DNA of 64,000 bases from Nitrospirillum amazonense (GTDB taxonomy: Bacteria; Pseudomonadota; Alphaproteobacteria; Azospirillales; Azospirillaceae): NCBI RefSeq assembly GCF_007828045.1, contig NZ_VITN01000029.1, positions 1 to 64,000 on the forward strand, in the 5' to 3' direction. The number at the start of each line of letters is the position of its first letter. The first letter of the stretch is position 1. This document shows positions 24,369 through 33,499 of this stretch, in pieces. Below the pieces are notes generated by a model, which was not told the origin of the DNA, ran no database searches, and saw only the letters and a program-made list of their open reading frames with translations. The position numbers were made by a program, and so were the translations under genes.

Positions 24369-25556
24369 ATGTCCACCCCGTCCCGCACCCCCGCCGCCGA
24401 AGCGGCTGAACCCTCCTCCGTCCATGTCTTGGCGCCGGCCGCTCAAAAGCGCTCGCCCCGTCGCCGCCTGTTCGCCGGCCTGGGCGCCGTGGTTCTGCTG
24501 GCGGGCTTGGGCTATGGCGGCTACCGCCTGGTGACAGGCGGCCGCTATGTCTCCACCGATAACGCCTACGTCAACGCCGACGCGGCCCAGGTGACCTCCT
24601 CCGTCGACGGCACCGTCCGGGCCGTGCCGGTGGTGGACACGCAAAGTGTGAAGAAGGGCGACGTGCTGGTGCTCATCGACGACACCGACGCGCGCATCGC
24701 CCTGGCCCAGGCGCAGGCGCAGCTGGGCCAGGCGGAGCGCCGGGTGCGCGGCTATTTCGCCAATGATGGCGCCCTGGCGGCCCAGGTGGCGGCGCGTGAC
24801 GCCGACGCCGCCCGGGCCGAGGCGCAATTGACCTCCGCCCAGGCCGACTATGATCGCGCCCGGGTGGATCTGGACCGGCGCCGGGCGCTGGCCGCATCCG
24901 GCGCCGTGTCGGGGGAGGAACTGACCAGCGCCCAGAACGCCTTCGCCACCGCCACCGCCAACCTGGCCGTGGCCAAGGCGACCCGGGCCCAGGCCGCGGC
25001 CAACCGCACCGCCGCCCAGGGCTCGCAAAAGGTGAATACCGTGCTGATCGCCGACAGCGACGTGGCCACCAATCCCGAGGTCATGGCCGCCCGCGCCCGG
25101 GTGGACCAAGCCCAGGTGGATTTGGGACGCACGACGGTGCGGGCCCCCTTCGACGGCGTCGTCGCCCGCCGCCAGGTGCAGGTGGGCCAGCGGGTCAAGG
25201 CCGACACCATGCTGATGAGCGTGGTGCCGGTGGGCGAGGCTTATGTCGATGCCAACTTCAAGGAGGTGCAACTGGCCCATGTACATCCCGGCCAGCCGGT
25301 GGAATTGACGGCCGACCTTTATGGCGGGGGCGTCGTCTTCCATGGACAGGTCGCCGGCCTGGCCGGTGGCACCGGCTCCGCCTTCGCCGTCATTCCGGCC
25401 CAGAACGCCACCGGCAACTGGATCAAGGTGGTGCAGCGCGTGCCCGTGCGCGTGGTGCTGGACCCCAGCGAGCTGGCGGTGCATCCCCTGCGCGTCGGCC
25501 TGTCCATGAACGTCACCATCGATACGGCGCCGGCTGACGCCGCCGGCAAGCGCTGA
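24369..25556 (+). CDS. EmrA/HlyD-type membrane fusion protein
   Basis: This 395-residue periplasmic adaptor has an inner-membrane anchor at about residues 38-58 (RLFAGLGAVVLLAGLGYGGYRL), then the biotinyl-lipoyl-like half YVSTDNAYVNADAAQVTSSVDGTV, a coiled-coil hairpin (about 105-240), and the second half RTTVRAPFDGVVARRQVQVGQ. EmrA adaptors connect a DHA2-type MFS pump to an outer-membrane duct. The ATG at 24369 follows AAGGATC. It lies 25 bases after the OMF stop and 11 bases before the transporter, so the three are one operon. Confidence 0.93.
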   Translation: MSTPSRTPAAEAAEPSSVHVLAPAAQKRSPRRRLFAGLGAVVLLAGLGYGGYRLVTGGRYVSTDNAYVNADAAQVTSSVDGTVRAVPVVDTQSVKKGDVLVLIDDTDARIALAQAQAQLGQAERRVRGYFANDGALAAQVAARDADAARAEAQLTSAQADYDRARVDLDRRRALAASGAVSGEELTSAQNAFATATANLAVAKATRAQAAANRTAAQGSQKVNTVLIADSDVATNPEVMAARARVDQAQVDLGRTTVRAPFDGVVARRQVQVGQRVKADTMLMSVVPVGEAYVDANFKEVQLAHVHPGQPVELTADLYGGGVVFHGQVAGLAGGTGSAFAVIPAQNATGNWIKVVQRVPVRVVLDPSELAVHPLRVGLSMNVTIDTAPADAAGKR

Positions 25557-25567
25557 GGGGATCGCCG

Positions 25568-27079
25568 ATGAGCAGCGCCGTTTCCGACGCCGGGGCGCCC
25601 AAGACCCTGGCCGGCGGGCAATTGGCGGTGGCGGCGCTGCTGCTGGCCGCCGCCAACTTCCTGGTGGTGCTGGACACCACCATCGCCAACGTCTCGGTGC
25701 CCAACATCGCCGGCGGTCTGGCCGTCTCCTCCAGCCAGGGCACCTTCGTCATCACCTCCTACTCGGTGGCGGAGGCGGTGACCGTGCCGCTGACCGGCTG
25801 GCTGGCCGGCCGCTTCGGCGCCGTGCGCACCTTCGTCATCGCGATGCTGGGCTTCGGCATCTTCTCGGCCCTTTGCGGCTTCGCCCAGTCCCTGGGCATG
25901 CTGGTGCTGTTCCGGGTGCTGCAGGGATTGGCCGGCGGGCCGCTGATGCCCCTGTCGCAGACCTTGCTGCTGCGCGTCTTCCCCAAGGAAAAGGCGCCGG
26001 CCGCCATGGGCATCTGGGCCATGACCACCCTGGTGGCGCCCATTCTGGGGCCCATCCTGGGCGGCACCCTCTGCGACAGCTGGGGCTGGCCCTTCATCTT
26101 CTACATCAACGTGCCCATCGCCATCCTGTGCGCCGCCGCCTGCTGGGGCCTGCTGAAGGTGTTCGAGACGCCGACCGTCCGCCCCCGCTTCGACCTGGTG
26201 GGCCTGATCCTGCTGATCGTCTGGGTGGGCGCCCTGCAGATCATGCTGGACGAGGGCAAGGACATGGACTGGTTCTCCTCCACCGAGATCGTGGCCCTGG
26301 CCATCGTCGCCGCCATCGGTCTGGCCGCCTTCCTGATCTGGGAACTGACGGAGGCGCATCCGGTCGTGGACCTGAAGGTCTTCCGCCATCGCGGCTTCGC
26401 CATGGCGGTGCTGACCATCAGCCTGGGCTTCGGCGCCTTCTTCGGGGCCACCGTGCTGACGCCGCTCTGGCTGCAGAGCAACATGGGCTACACCGCCACC
26501 TGGGCCGGCTACGCCACGGCGGCCACCGGCATCCTGGCGGTCATGGCGGCGCCCATGGTCGCCAGGATGTCGGCCAAGGTCGATCCCCGGCCGCTGGTGT
26601 TTTTCGGGCTGATGTGGCTGGCGGGTGTCACTTTGTACCGCAGCGGCTCTTCCACCGACATGACGTATGGCCAGATCGCCTTTCCCTTGCTGTTGCAGGG
26701 CTTGGGCATGCCCTTCTTCTTCGTGCCTCTCACCGGCCTGGCGCTGGCCAGCGTGACGGTGGAGGAAACGGCGTCGGCGGCGGGCCTGATGAACTTCCTG
26801 CGGACCCTGTCGGGCGCCTTCGCCACCTCCCTCGTCAACACGCTGTGGGAGGATGGCGCCACCCGTAACCGGGCGGAACTGGTGGATTTGCTGCGTCCCG
26901 GCCTGCCGGGCCCGGACCTGTCCATCCAGCAGCTGGACCGCATCGTCCAGGGCCAGGGGGTCATGCTGGCCACCAACCAGATCTTCCTGGGCGTGGCCAT
27001 CGCTTTCGTCCTGTCGGCCCTGGTCATATGGCTGGCGCCCAAGCCCACGCGGGTGGCCGACACCGCCGGGGTGCATTGA
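25568..27079 (+). CDS. EmrB/QacA family (DHA2) drug:H+ antiporter
   Basis: This 503-residue MFS transporter has about 14 hydrophobic segments. The DHA2 signatures are LDTTIANVSVPNIAGGL in TM1, WLAGRFGAVRTFVIAMLGFGIFSALCGFA after TM2, and LGPILGGTLCDSWGWPFIFYINVPIA in the motif C region. With EmrA-like and OMF partners it would extrude hydrophobic compounds directly out of the cell. It is the last gene of the operon. The hairpin after it has no T-run on this strand and instead serves the convergent receptor gene. Confidence 0.93.
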   Translation: MSSAVSDAGAPKTLAGGQLAVAALLLAAANFLVVLDTTIANVSVPNIAGGLAVSSSQGTFVITSYSVAEAVTVPLTGWLAGRFGAVRTFVIAMLGFGIFSALCGFAQSLGMLVLFRVLQGLAGGPLMPLSQTLLLRVFPKEKAPAAMGIWAMTTLVAPILGPILGGTLCDSWGWPFIFYINVPIAILCAAACWGLLKVFETPTVRPRFDLVGLILLIVWVGALQIMLDEGKDMDWFSSTEIVALAIVAAIGLAAFLIWELTEAHPVVDLKVFRHRGFAMAVLTISLGFGAFFGATVLTPLWLQSNMGYTATWAGYATAATGILAVMAAPMVARMSAKVDPRPLVFFGLMWLAGVTLYRSGSSTDMTYGQIAFPLLLQGLGMPFFFVPLTGLALASVTVEETASAAGLMNFLRTLSGAFATSLVNTLWEDGATRNRAELVDLLRPGLPGPDLSIQQLDRIVQGQGVMLATNQIFLGVAIAFVLSALVIWLAPKPTRVADTAGVH

Positions 27080-27115
27080 GGCGGGCCCCCGTGCGCCGGC
27101 GCCCGCAGCTTGGCC

Positions 27116-27154
27116 AAAGAAAAAGGCCCCGCCCGGCGTGCCGTCCGGGCGGGG
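27116..27154 (-). terminator. terminator of the second receptor gene
   Basis: A perfect 10-bp stem (CCCCGCCCGG with CCGGGCGGGG, loop of 8) is followed on the minus strand by CCTTTTTCTTT. It may also halt read-through from the convergent efflux operon. Confidence 0.85.
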
Positions 27155-27205
27155 TCCAGGTTCGGGGCCGTCAGTCATCGCCCCCGGGGAAAGTCAGCCT
27201 GGGAC

Positions 27206-29407
27206 CTAAAACGTGTAGGTCGCCTTCAGCCCGAACTCGCTGCGGTCGTTGTTGCGGATGATCTCGGTGAAGCCGGCGAAGGCGTCATCCAGCCGGCCCA
27301 CGTCATAGCGTTTGTTGAAGATGTTCTCGCCATACACGGCCGCCGTCCAATTGCCCTGGGCCGGCGTATAGGCGATGTTGAAACCGAACAGGCTGCGCGA
27401 CTTGATCAGGTTGTAGCCGTCGTTGGCCGACTGCCCGTATTCCTTGCCGCGATAGGAATAGTCGATGCGGGCGTCGACGGTGCCGCTGTCCAGGAACAGG
27501 TGGTACTGCGGCGCCACCGACAGGGTCCACTGTGGGGTCAGCGCCGGGGTGAAACCGACCTTGATGGCGGTGGCATCGCCCGGCACCGCCGTGATCTGGG
27601 CGTCGATGAAGCCGACGGAGGTCTGGATGTCGAAGGCCTTGCTCAGCTTCAGCGTGCCCTCGACCTCGAAGCCCTTGGCCTCCGACTGGCCGGCGCTTTC
27701 GATGCGGGTGTTGAAGCCGGTGGCCGATGGCTGTGATACCTCCAGCGGCAGGTCGGTGTACTCGGTGTAGAAGCCGGACACATTCATCTGCAGCAGGTCG
27801 AAGAAGACGCCCTTGATACCCGTCTCGTAATTGGTGGCGAAGGTGGGGTTGAAGGCGGTGAAGTAGCTGGGCCCATTGAAAGGCCGGGGCGGGAAGCCGC
27901 CGCTCTGATACCCACGGGAGATGGTGGCGTAGGCGGCGACGGACTTGGCGATGTCGTAGGTGGCCGACACGTCCCAGGTCGTGGCGCTCCACGACTGGCT
28001 GCGGTAGACGCGCGACGGGTCGGTCCAGCTGTCGAACTGGGCGCTGGCGTCCTTGTGGTCGTCGGAATAGCGGGCGCCGGCCGACAGCTTCAGATCGTCC
28101 AGGATCTTATAGCCGGCGTGGGCGTAGACGGCGTAGCTGCTGGTCGTCTGCTTCAGGTCGAAATAGCCGCTGGGGCTGATGTAGACGGTGGGACCGGAAT
28201 TGGTGTTGCCCTGTTCGTCACTGGCATAGGCGCCGATGACGAAGTCCAGCTTGCCGTATTCGCCGTTCAGCTGCGGTTCCACCGAATATTGCCGGGCGAA
28301 GCCGCGTTCCGGATAGGATTCCAGGTCCAGGTAGGTCTGGTCGTCGTCCAGGCCGCCGGTGTAGCGGGTGTAGCGAAAGCCGCCCAGCACCTTGGCCGTC
28401 AGGTTGTCGTTCAACTCCCAATTGGCGGTCAGCGAGGCGCCGCGGTTCTGGATGGTCTGCTTGAACAGTTCCGCGTGGTTGGAATTGCTGTCGTCCGGGT
28501 TGGCCGGCAGCAGGCTTTCGCTCAGGCCCAAGGTGCCGGTGAAGAAGCCATTGGGGTTGTTCACCTCCATGGTGGTGGGGGTCTTGCCGTAGATGCCGTT
28601 CATGGCGTCCAGGGTCAGCAGCAGGGAGAAGGTTTCCGAGGCCTGCAGCTTGGCGGCGGCCCGGCCCGACACTTCGTTGATCTCGCCCACATCCTCGGGC
28701 GCGTTCACCTTCAGGGCCTGGCCGATGCCGTCGCGGCGGTTGACGGCGGCGGTGAAGGACACGGCCAGTTTGTCGGTGACCTTGGTGTTGGTGTACACGT
28801 TGGCTTCCACCCGGGCGCGGCTGCCCACCTTCAGCTCCGCCTTGGTCACCTGCTCGTCACCCGGCTGGGCGGTGATGATGTTGACGGCGCCGCCGATGGT
28901 GTTCTTGCCATAGAGCGTGCCCTGCGGTCCGCGCAGCACCTCTACCCGCTCGATATTGGCCAGGGTCAGGTTGGACCCCATCTGCCGGCCCAGATAGACA
29001 CCGTCGACATAAACACCCACGCCGGGGTCGGTGGTGATGATGTGATCCTGCAAACCGATGCCGCGGATGAAGATGGCGGCATGGGCCGGGTTGCCCACGC
29101 CGAAGCGGTTGATCTCCAGGTTGGGGACGTACTTGCCCACGTCCGCCAGGTTTTCCATGTTGCGCTGCTGCAGGTCCTCCGCCGTGAAGGCGGAGATGGC
29201 GGTCGGCGTCTCGGTCAGGCTTTCCGCCCGCTTGCGTGCCGTGACCACCACTTCCTGGAAGATCGAGTCGTCGGTGGCGGTGGCCGCCGTTTGCGCCTGG
29301 GCGCCGCCAGCCAGCACGGTGGCCGCGCCACCCGCCAGAAACGACGTCAGGACGGCGCGCGTCTTCTTCCGATCGTTGCCCTTTATAGGAACTGCCCTGT
29401 TCGACAT
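27206..29407 (-). CDS. TonB-dependent receptor (iron-complex type, receptor B)
   Basis: This 733-residue receptor has a signal peptide ending ...GGAQAQ. The TonB box region is IFQEVVVTARKR. The plug motifs are ESLTETPTAISAFTAEDLQ, IFIRGIGLQDHI, VEVLRGPQGTLYGKNTIGGAVNI, and the terminal strand is GLKATYTF. The VLRGPQGTLYGKN version and the length of about 730 residues are typical of siderophore and other small-ligand receptors, unlike the 980-residue paralogues nearby. ATG at 29407 with GGGGAT upstream; a 7-bp inverted repeat precedes it. No ECF sigma or anti-sigma pair is adjacent. Confidence 0.93.
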   Translation of the reverse strand: MSNRAVPIKGNDRKKTRAVLTSFLAGGAATVLAGGAQAQTAATATDDSIFQEVVVTARKRAESLTETPTAISAFTAEDLQQRNMENLADVGKYVPNLEINRFGVGNPAHAAIFIRGIGLQDHIITTDPGVGVYVDGVYLGRQMGSNLTLANIERVEVLRGPQGTLYGKNTIGGAVNIITAQPGDEQVTKAELKVGSRARVEANVYTNTKVTDKLAVSFTAAVNRRDGIGQALKVNAPEDVGEINEVSGRAAAKLQASETFSLLLTLDAMNGIYGKTPTTMEVNNPNGFFTGTLGLSESLLPANPDDSNSNHAELFKQTIQNRGASLTANWELNDNLTAKVLGGFRYTRYTGGLDDDQTYLDLESYPERGFARQYSVEPQLNGEYGKLDFVIGAYASDEQGNTNSGPTVYISPSGYFDLKQTTSSYAVYAHAGYKILDDLKLSAGARYSDDHKDASAQFDSWTDPSRVYRSQSWSATTWDVSATYDIAKSVAAYATISRGYQSGGFPPRPFNGPSYFTAFNPTFATNYETGIKGVFFDLLQMNVSGFYTEYTDLPLEVSQPSATGFNTRIESAGQSEAKGFEVEGTLKLSKAFDIQTSVGFIDAQITAVPGDATAIKVGFTPALTPQWTLSVAPQYHLFLDSGTVDARIDYSYRGKEYGQSANDGYNLIKSRSLFGFNIAYTPAQGNWTAAVYGENIFNKRYDVGRLDDAFAGFTEIIRNNDRSEFGLKATYTF

Positions 29408-29419
29408 TGTTATCCCCGT

Positions 29420-29444
29420 CTTTCGTGATTGGCTTTGACGAAAG
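29420..29444. promoter_or_regulatory. inverted repeat in the leader of receptor B
   Basis: CTTTCGT (29420-29426) and ACGAAAG (29438-29444) are perfect arms around an 11-base loop, ending 13 bases before the start codon. The ribosome site lies between the repeat and the ATG, so it could be an operator or a leader hairpin affecting translation. Confidence 0.4.
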
Positions 29445-29788
29445 CAGGCTCGATGGATTCCGCCCGTTTTATTGTGAGGCCACGTTTTGCCGTGGTGGGG
29501 CCGGGCGATCGTTGACGAGCCCCGAACCTACCCGCCCCGAGGCCCGCGGGCGGTTTGCCGCGCCTGTCGCTCCTGGGACGCCATCAGCATCGGCGCAGCC
29601 TGGGGTTGCGGCAACCGTTTTCTGACCGAATGGTCAGGTTTGGCCTGGCCGGAGGCCGGGCGCATTCCAACCGCGCCTACCACGGCCCTGTGTTCCGCGC
29701 CGGAGGTATGCCGGATGGCGTAGGCGGTTGATTTTGGCAGGTTTGGCCGGGCCGGGCGCTGGATGACGGTGCCCCCGAGTCGGCATGC

Positions 29789-29816
29789 GAAAAGGGCGGC
29801 CACGGGGGCCGCCCTT
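29789..29816 (-). terminator. terminator after the small secreted protein gene
   Basis: AAGGGCGGCC (29792-29801) pairs perfectly with GGCCGCCCTT (29807-29816). On the minus strand it is followed by TTTTCGC. It lies 39 bases past the stop of 29855-30385. Confidence 0.7.
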
Positions 29817-29854
29817 CGGAAATGCACGGTGTAACGACGGGCGCGGATGGATGG

Positions 29855-30385
29855 TCAGCTGACGCGGGTCGCCTTCGCCGGCCGGCTGCGGCCCACCACC
29901 ATGGAATAGCTGCCGAACAGGCCGTGCATGACGCGCACCTCGTCGCCCGGCTTGGGATCGAAGGTCAGCGCCTCCTTGCTGACCCAGGTCTGGCCGTTGG
30001 CCAGGGTCACGGCGAACAGGCGATAGGGCAGGGCCACCGCCGAGGCGACCGTGGAGTGCATCTCCTCATCCTGTTCGGCGTCGTCCTTGGCCTGCTGCTC
30101 TTCCGTCCGCGGCAGCTTTTCCTTGCCGAACCGGGCCGTGGGATCCTCCGGCACGGCGGGGGTGGCCGGTGCGGCGTTGGCAGTGGCGGTGGGGGGGACG
30201 GCCGGAACGTTGGCCGCGGCGGCGGCCAGGGCGTCGTAGCAGGCCAGGCGCTGGGTGGCGTCACCAATGGCCCGGCAGGAGGCCAGGCTTTCGGCGGCGC
30301 GGGCCGGCTGCGGGGCGGCGGGTGCCACGGCCAAGGCCAGCAGTAGGGTGGCGGCCGTCAACGACGGCATCTTCTTGAACGACAT
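29855..30385 (-). CDS. hypothetical secreted protein
   Basis: This 176-residue protein has a signal peptide (cleavage near ARA-AES) and an SCRAIGDATQRLACYDALA motif. The two cysteines 13 residues apart in that motif are seen in the N-termini of several periplasmic proteins, including type VI accessory proteins. An Ala/Pro/Thr linker and an acidic EEQQAKDDAEQDEEM stretch follow. The C-terminal half (VASAVALPYRLFAVTLANGQTW) may be a small beta domain. Function is unknown. It has its own terminator and is probably monocistronic. Confidence 0.7.
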   Translation of the reverse strand: MSFKKMPSLTAATLLLALAVAPAAPQPARAAESLASCRAIGDATQRLACYDALAAAAANVPAVPPTATANAAPATPAVPEDPTARFGKEKLPRTEEQQAKDDAEQDEEMHSTVASAVALPYRLFAVTLANGQTWVSKEALTFDPKPGDEVRVMHGLFGSYSMVVGRSRPAKATRVS

Positions 30386-30502
30386 GGTCCGGGATTCCTA
30401 AGGCGTGATCCGTGGGCGGCAGTGTGCCACGGCTTTAAACCGGGCGGAATAGCGACGGCTGTCGCCCAGGGTCAAGCAATCATCGCCAACGCATTGAAGG
30501 GC

Positions 30503-30536
30503 AAAAGAAAACGGCGGGCCCCGGGGGACCCGCCGT
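30503..30536 (-). terminator. terminator of receptor C
   Basis: ACGGCGGG pairs with CCCGCCGT, with further GC pairing inside. On the minus strand it is followed by TTTTCTTTTGC. It lies 30 bases beyond the stop. Confidence 0.85.
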
Positions 30537-30565
30537 CTCTGGACTGAAGGCTATGCCGGGTTCGA

Positions 30566-33499
30566 TTAGAACTTGGCGGAAGCCTGGAAGAAGAAGTAAC
30601 GGCCCAGGCTGTCGTACACCTGAGAATAGGTGTTGCCGTTGATGTACGAGGAATTGCCGTTCACCTGGGTCGTGACCAGCGGCGGATCCTTGTCGAAAAC
30701 GTTGTTCACGCCGCCGCTCAGGGTCAGCCAATCGCTGACCTGGTACGAGGCCGCGAAGTCGAAGTAATCGTAGCTGTCGATCTGGTTCAGACCGGGGATG
30801 CCGGTGCCGTGCAGCGTGGCGTTGCTGCTCTGCACTTCCCATTGGGTGCCGCTGATGTGGCGCCAAGCCACGGACAGCGTGGCATCCCACGGGGTTTCCC
30901 AGGTCGCGCGGACCTTGTGGCGCCACGTCGGCAGCGGGGTGGAGCAGGTGGCACCGTAGTAGCCGGCGCAGTCGTAACCATCCTCGCCCGGCAGGGCCAC
31001 GACGACGAAGTCGAGCATGTAGGTGCCGGTGAAGTTGAAGTTCAGGGCGCCCAGCTTGTCGAGACCGATGTCGGCCAGATCCAGGCGGTAGTTGGCGTTG
31101 AAGTCGAGGCCCGACGTCTCTTCGCTACCGGTGTTCTGGTTGGTGTTGGTCACGTAGCCGGTGGTGCCCAGCCACAGCGAACCGGTGGCCGAACGCTTCA
31201 CCAGCGGGCAGTAGTAGCTGCTGTTGATGCCGTTCAAGCAGTTGTTCAGGATCAGGTCGGCGCCGATACCACCGATCAGGCCGTCGATCTTGATGTTGTA
31301 ATAGTCAGCCGAGAAGGTCAGGTCCGGCAGGAAGGTCGGGGTGATCACCGCACCCACGGTCAGGGTGTCGGCCGTCTCCGGCTTCAGGTCCGGGTTACCG
31401 CCTTCCAGGTCGTTGTACTGACCGGCGCCGTTGGCGACGATCTTGCCGTACTGGGCGGCCGTCACACCGGTGTTGGCGCACTGGGCGGCGGTCGCGGTGG
31501 GAGCGGCGCCGGCGCAGGGGTCGTTCGACAGGCCCAAGGCCACGCCCGACGGAGTGAACAGTTCGACGACGTTCGGGGCGCGGACGGCGTGGTTGAAACC
31601 GGCGCGGAAGCGGATGTCCGACGTCGGGGCCCAATCACCACCCACCTTGTAGGTGTCGGTGGCGCCGGAGGTGCTGTAGTCGGAGTAGCGGTAGCCGCCT
31701 TCCAGGTTCAGGTCCTTAATGAAGGGCTTGTCCTGGACCAGCGGGATCTTGACTTCCATGTAGGCTTCACGAACGTCGTAGGCACCGGCCACGCCGTGCG
31801 TCGGACCGCCCTGGCCCGCCAGATCGCCGCTGTCGAACTCCTGGTCGACCTTCAGGGTCAGCTCTTCACGGCGGTATTCGGTGCCGAACGCGATGCCGAT
31901 GCCGTGGTTGGCCAGCGGGCTCTGCAGGCCGTAGCGGCCCAGGTCGCCGCTGATGGAGACGTTCACGTCGTCCTGGACGGTCGAGCCTTCCTTGAAGCCC
32001 GGGGTCTGCAGGTAGCTCAGCGCCGCCGGATCGATGGCGGTGCTGCTGCTGAACACGTTGTAGGGCACGCAGCCGGCGGCCACGGCGGCTGCGTTGGCGC
32101 AGACCAGCTTGCCGTTGGCGTCGGTCGTGGCGTTGAACGCCTCGGCCGTGCGGGCCAGCGAGAAGTCGTTCTTGTAGGTTTCCGACAGGATGACGGTGCT
32201 GCGCTGGGCGTAGGCGTCATAGCTCCAGCCATCCCACAGGTCGCCCTTCAGGCCGACCAACTCGCGGTAAGAGGTGTGGCGCAGGTCGTCGATACGGCCG
32301 CCGCCTTCGACGTTACGGCGCAGGACACTGACATCGGCGCTGTCCGAGGCGGTCAGGCCGTTGTTGGTGCAGAGCGTCGTGACTTCGCTGGCCGACAGCA
32401 GCGGGCTGTTACAACCGATGAGGAATTCCTGACCGAACACGCCGGAAGGCGCGATCTGGGCGACCGTGTGGTCGTCGTGGAACATGAATTCGGTGTAGAC
32501 CTGGACGTGCGGGTTGAACTCGTAATGGCCGAAGAAGCCCGCGGAATAGCGCTGGTCAGGACGCTGGTAGTAGTTGTACGGCGCGTAGTTGAACGCGTCG
32601 GCCGACGTGTAGTCGCGCAGGTTGGTACCGCTGACGACGTAGTCGCCGCCACCGATGTTGTCGATGATTTGGGCCGGGGCCGTGGTGCCCGAACCGCCGC
32701 ACGAATAGGCGCCCTTGGAGGACACGCTGATGGCGCAGGCGCTGTAGTCGCGCTTATCCTGCGTCACCGCCATGGTCTTGCGATAATCGGCGTAGACGGT
32801 GATGTTGCCCTTGCCGTCGGGGGTGTTCACACCCAGCACGCCGGAGTAGGTGCGGGTGAAGCCGTCGGTGACGTCGTCTTCCGGCAGGCCGAAGTTACGC
32901 GCCTTGACGGCGTTCTGGAACCGCGTCGCGTCGTTGTTGTGCTGGTAGAAGCTGTAGCTGATGTCAGCCTTGGCGCCTTCGAAATTGTCGTCCATCACGA
33001 AGTTGACGACGCCGGCGACGGCGTCGGCGCCGTACACGGCCGAGGCGCCACCGGTCAGCACGTCGATGCGCTTCACCAGGGCGTCAGGGATTTCGTTCAA
33101 GTCGGCGGCCGGGTTCAGCGGCGAACCGGCGGGCATGCGGTGACCGTTGACCAGCACCAGGGTGCGGGACGGGCCCAGGTCGCGCAGGTCGACGGTGGCG
33201 GTGCCGGTGGAACCGTTGGAAATCGCGCTGCCCTGGCCGGCGAAGGCCTGGGGCAGGTTGTTGATCACGTCTTCGATGCGGGTGGCACCCTGCAGCTTGA
33301 TTTCCTCGCTGCCGACGCTGGTCACCGGGCTGATGCCGGCGGACGAATCCGTCTTAATACGCGAACCGGTGATGACGATTTCCTGCAGATCGTCGGCCGC
33401 CGCCGCGGCGTAGGCCGTCGTCGACATCGTGAGGGCGCACACGCCAAGGGCGGCGCCCGTCAGCAGCGACTGACGGATCCTGCTCTCAAATCCCTTCAT
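30566..33499 (-). CDS. TonB-dependent outer-membrane receptor (CirA-like, receptor C, paralogue of A)
   Basis: This 977-residue receptor has signal peptide ...TTAYAAAA, TonB box DDLQEIVITGSRIK, plug LRDLGPSRTLVLVNGHRMPAG and RIDVLTGGASAVYGADAVAGVVNF, and terminal RYFFFQASAKF. It aligns with receptor A throughout by eye, for example the shared CAGxxPTAxxAQCAxTGVTAAQYG loop and EYRxExLxLKVD. Both belong to the large-receptor class whose ligands are often sugars or peptides. ATG at 33499 has GGAG 9 bases upstream; upstream in-frame ATGs place the ribosome site inside the gene. Upstream lies a palindrome like that of receptor A. Confidence 0.93.
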   Translation of the reverse strand: MKGFESRIRQSLLTGAALGVCALTMSTTAYAAAAADDLQEIVITGSRIKTDSSAGISPVTSVGSEEIKLQGATRIEDVINNLPQAFAGQGSAISNGSTGTATVDLRDLGPSRTLVLVNGHRMPAGSPLNPAADLNEIPDALVKRIDVLTGGASAVYGADAVAGVVNFVMDDNFEGAKADISYSFYQHNNDATRFQNAVKARNFGLPEDDVTDGFTRTYSGVLGVNTPDGKGNITVYADYRKTMAVTQDKRDYSACAISVSSKGAYSCGGSGTTAPAQIIDNIGGGDYVVSGTNLRDYTSADAFNYAPYNYYQRPDQRYSAGFFGHYEFNPHVQVYTEFMFHDDHTVAQIAPSGVFGQEFLIGCNSPLLSASEVTTLCTNNGLTASDSADVSVLRRNVEGGGRIDDLRHTSYRELVGLKGDLWDGWSYDAYAQRSTVILSETYKNDFSLARTAEAFNATTDANGKLVCANAAAVAAGCVPYNVFSSSTAIDPAALSYLQTPGFKEGSTVQDDVNVSISGDLGRYGLQSPLANHGIGIAFGTEYRREELTLKVDQEFDSGDLAGQGGPTHGVAGAYDVREAYMEVKIPLVQDKPFIKDLNLEGGYRYSDYSTSGATDTYKVGGDWAPTSDIRFRAGFNHAVRAPNVVELFTPSGVALGLSNDPCAGAAPTATAAQCANTGVTAAQYGKIVANGAGQYNDLEGGNPDLKPETADTLTVGAVITPTFLPDLTFSADYYNIKIDGLIGGIGADLILNNCLNGINSSYYCPLVKRSATGSLWLGTTGYVTNTNQNTGSEETSGLDFNANYRLDLADIGLDKLGALNFNFTGTYMLDFVVVALPGEDGYDCAGYYGATCSTPLPTWRHKVRATWETPWDATLSVAWRHISGTQWEVQSSNATLHGTGIPGLNQIDSYDYFDFAASYQVSDWLTLSGGVNNVFDKDPPLVTTQVNGNSSYINGNTYSQVYDSLGRYFFFQASAKF

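Larger units (their letters stand above)
29408..29854. other. intergenic region upstream of receptor B
   Basis: This 447-bp gap has the inverted repeat at 29420-29444 and the terminator at 29789-29816. The rest shows no gene. An iron-regulator box could not be recognised. Confidence 0.45.

Noticed and set aside
25319-27178. Open frame of about 620 codons opposite emrA and emrB
   Set aside because: Gln/Gly/His-rich antisense translation with no domain; the forward genes are certain.
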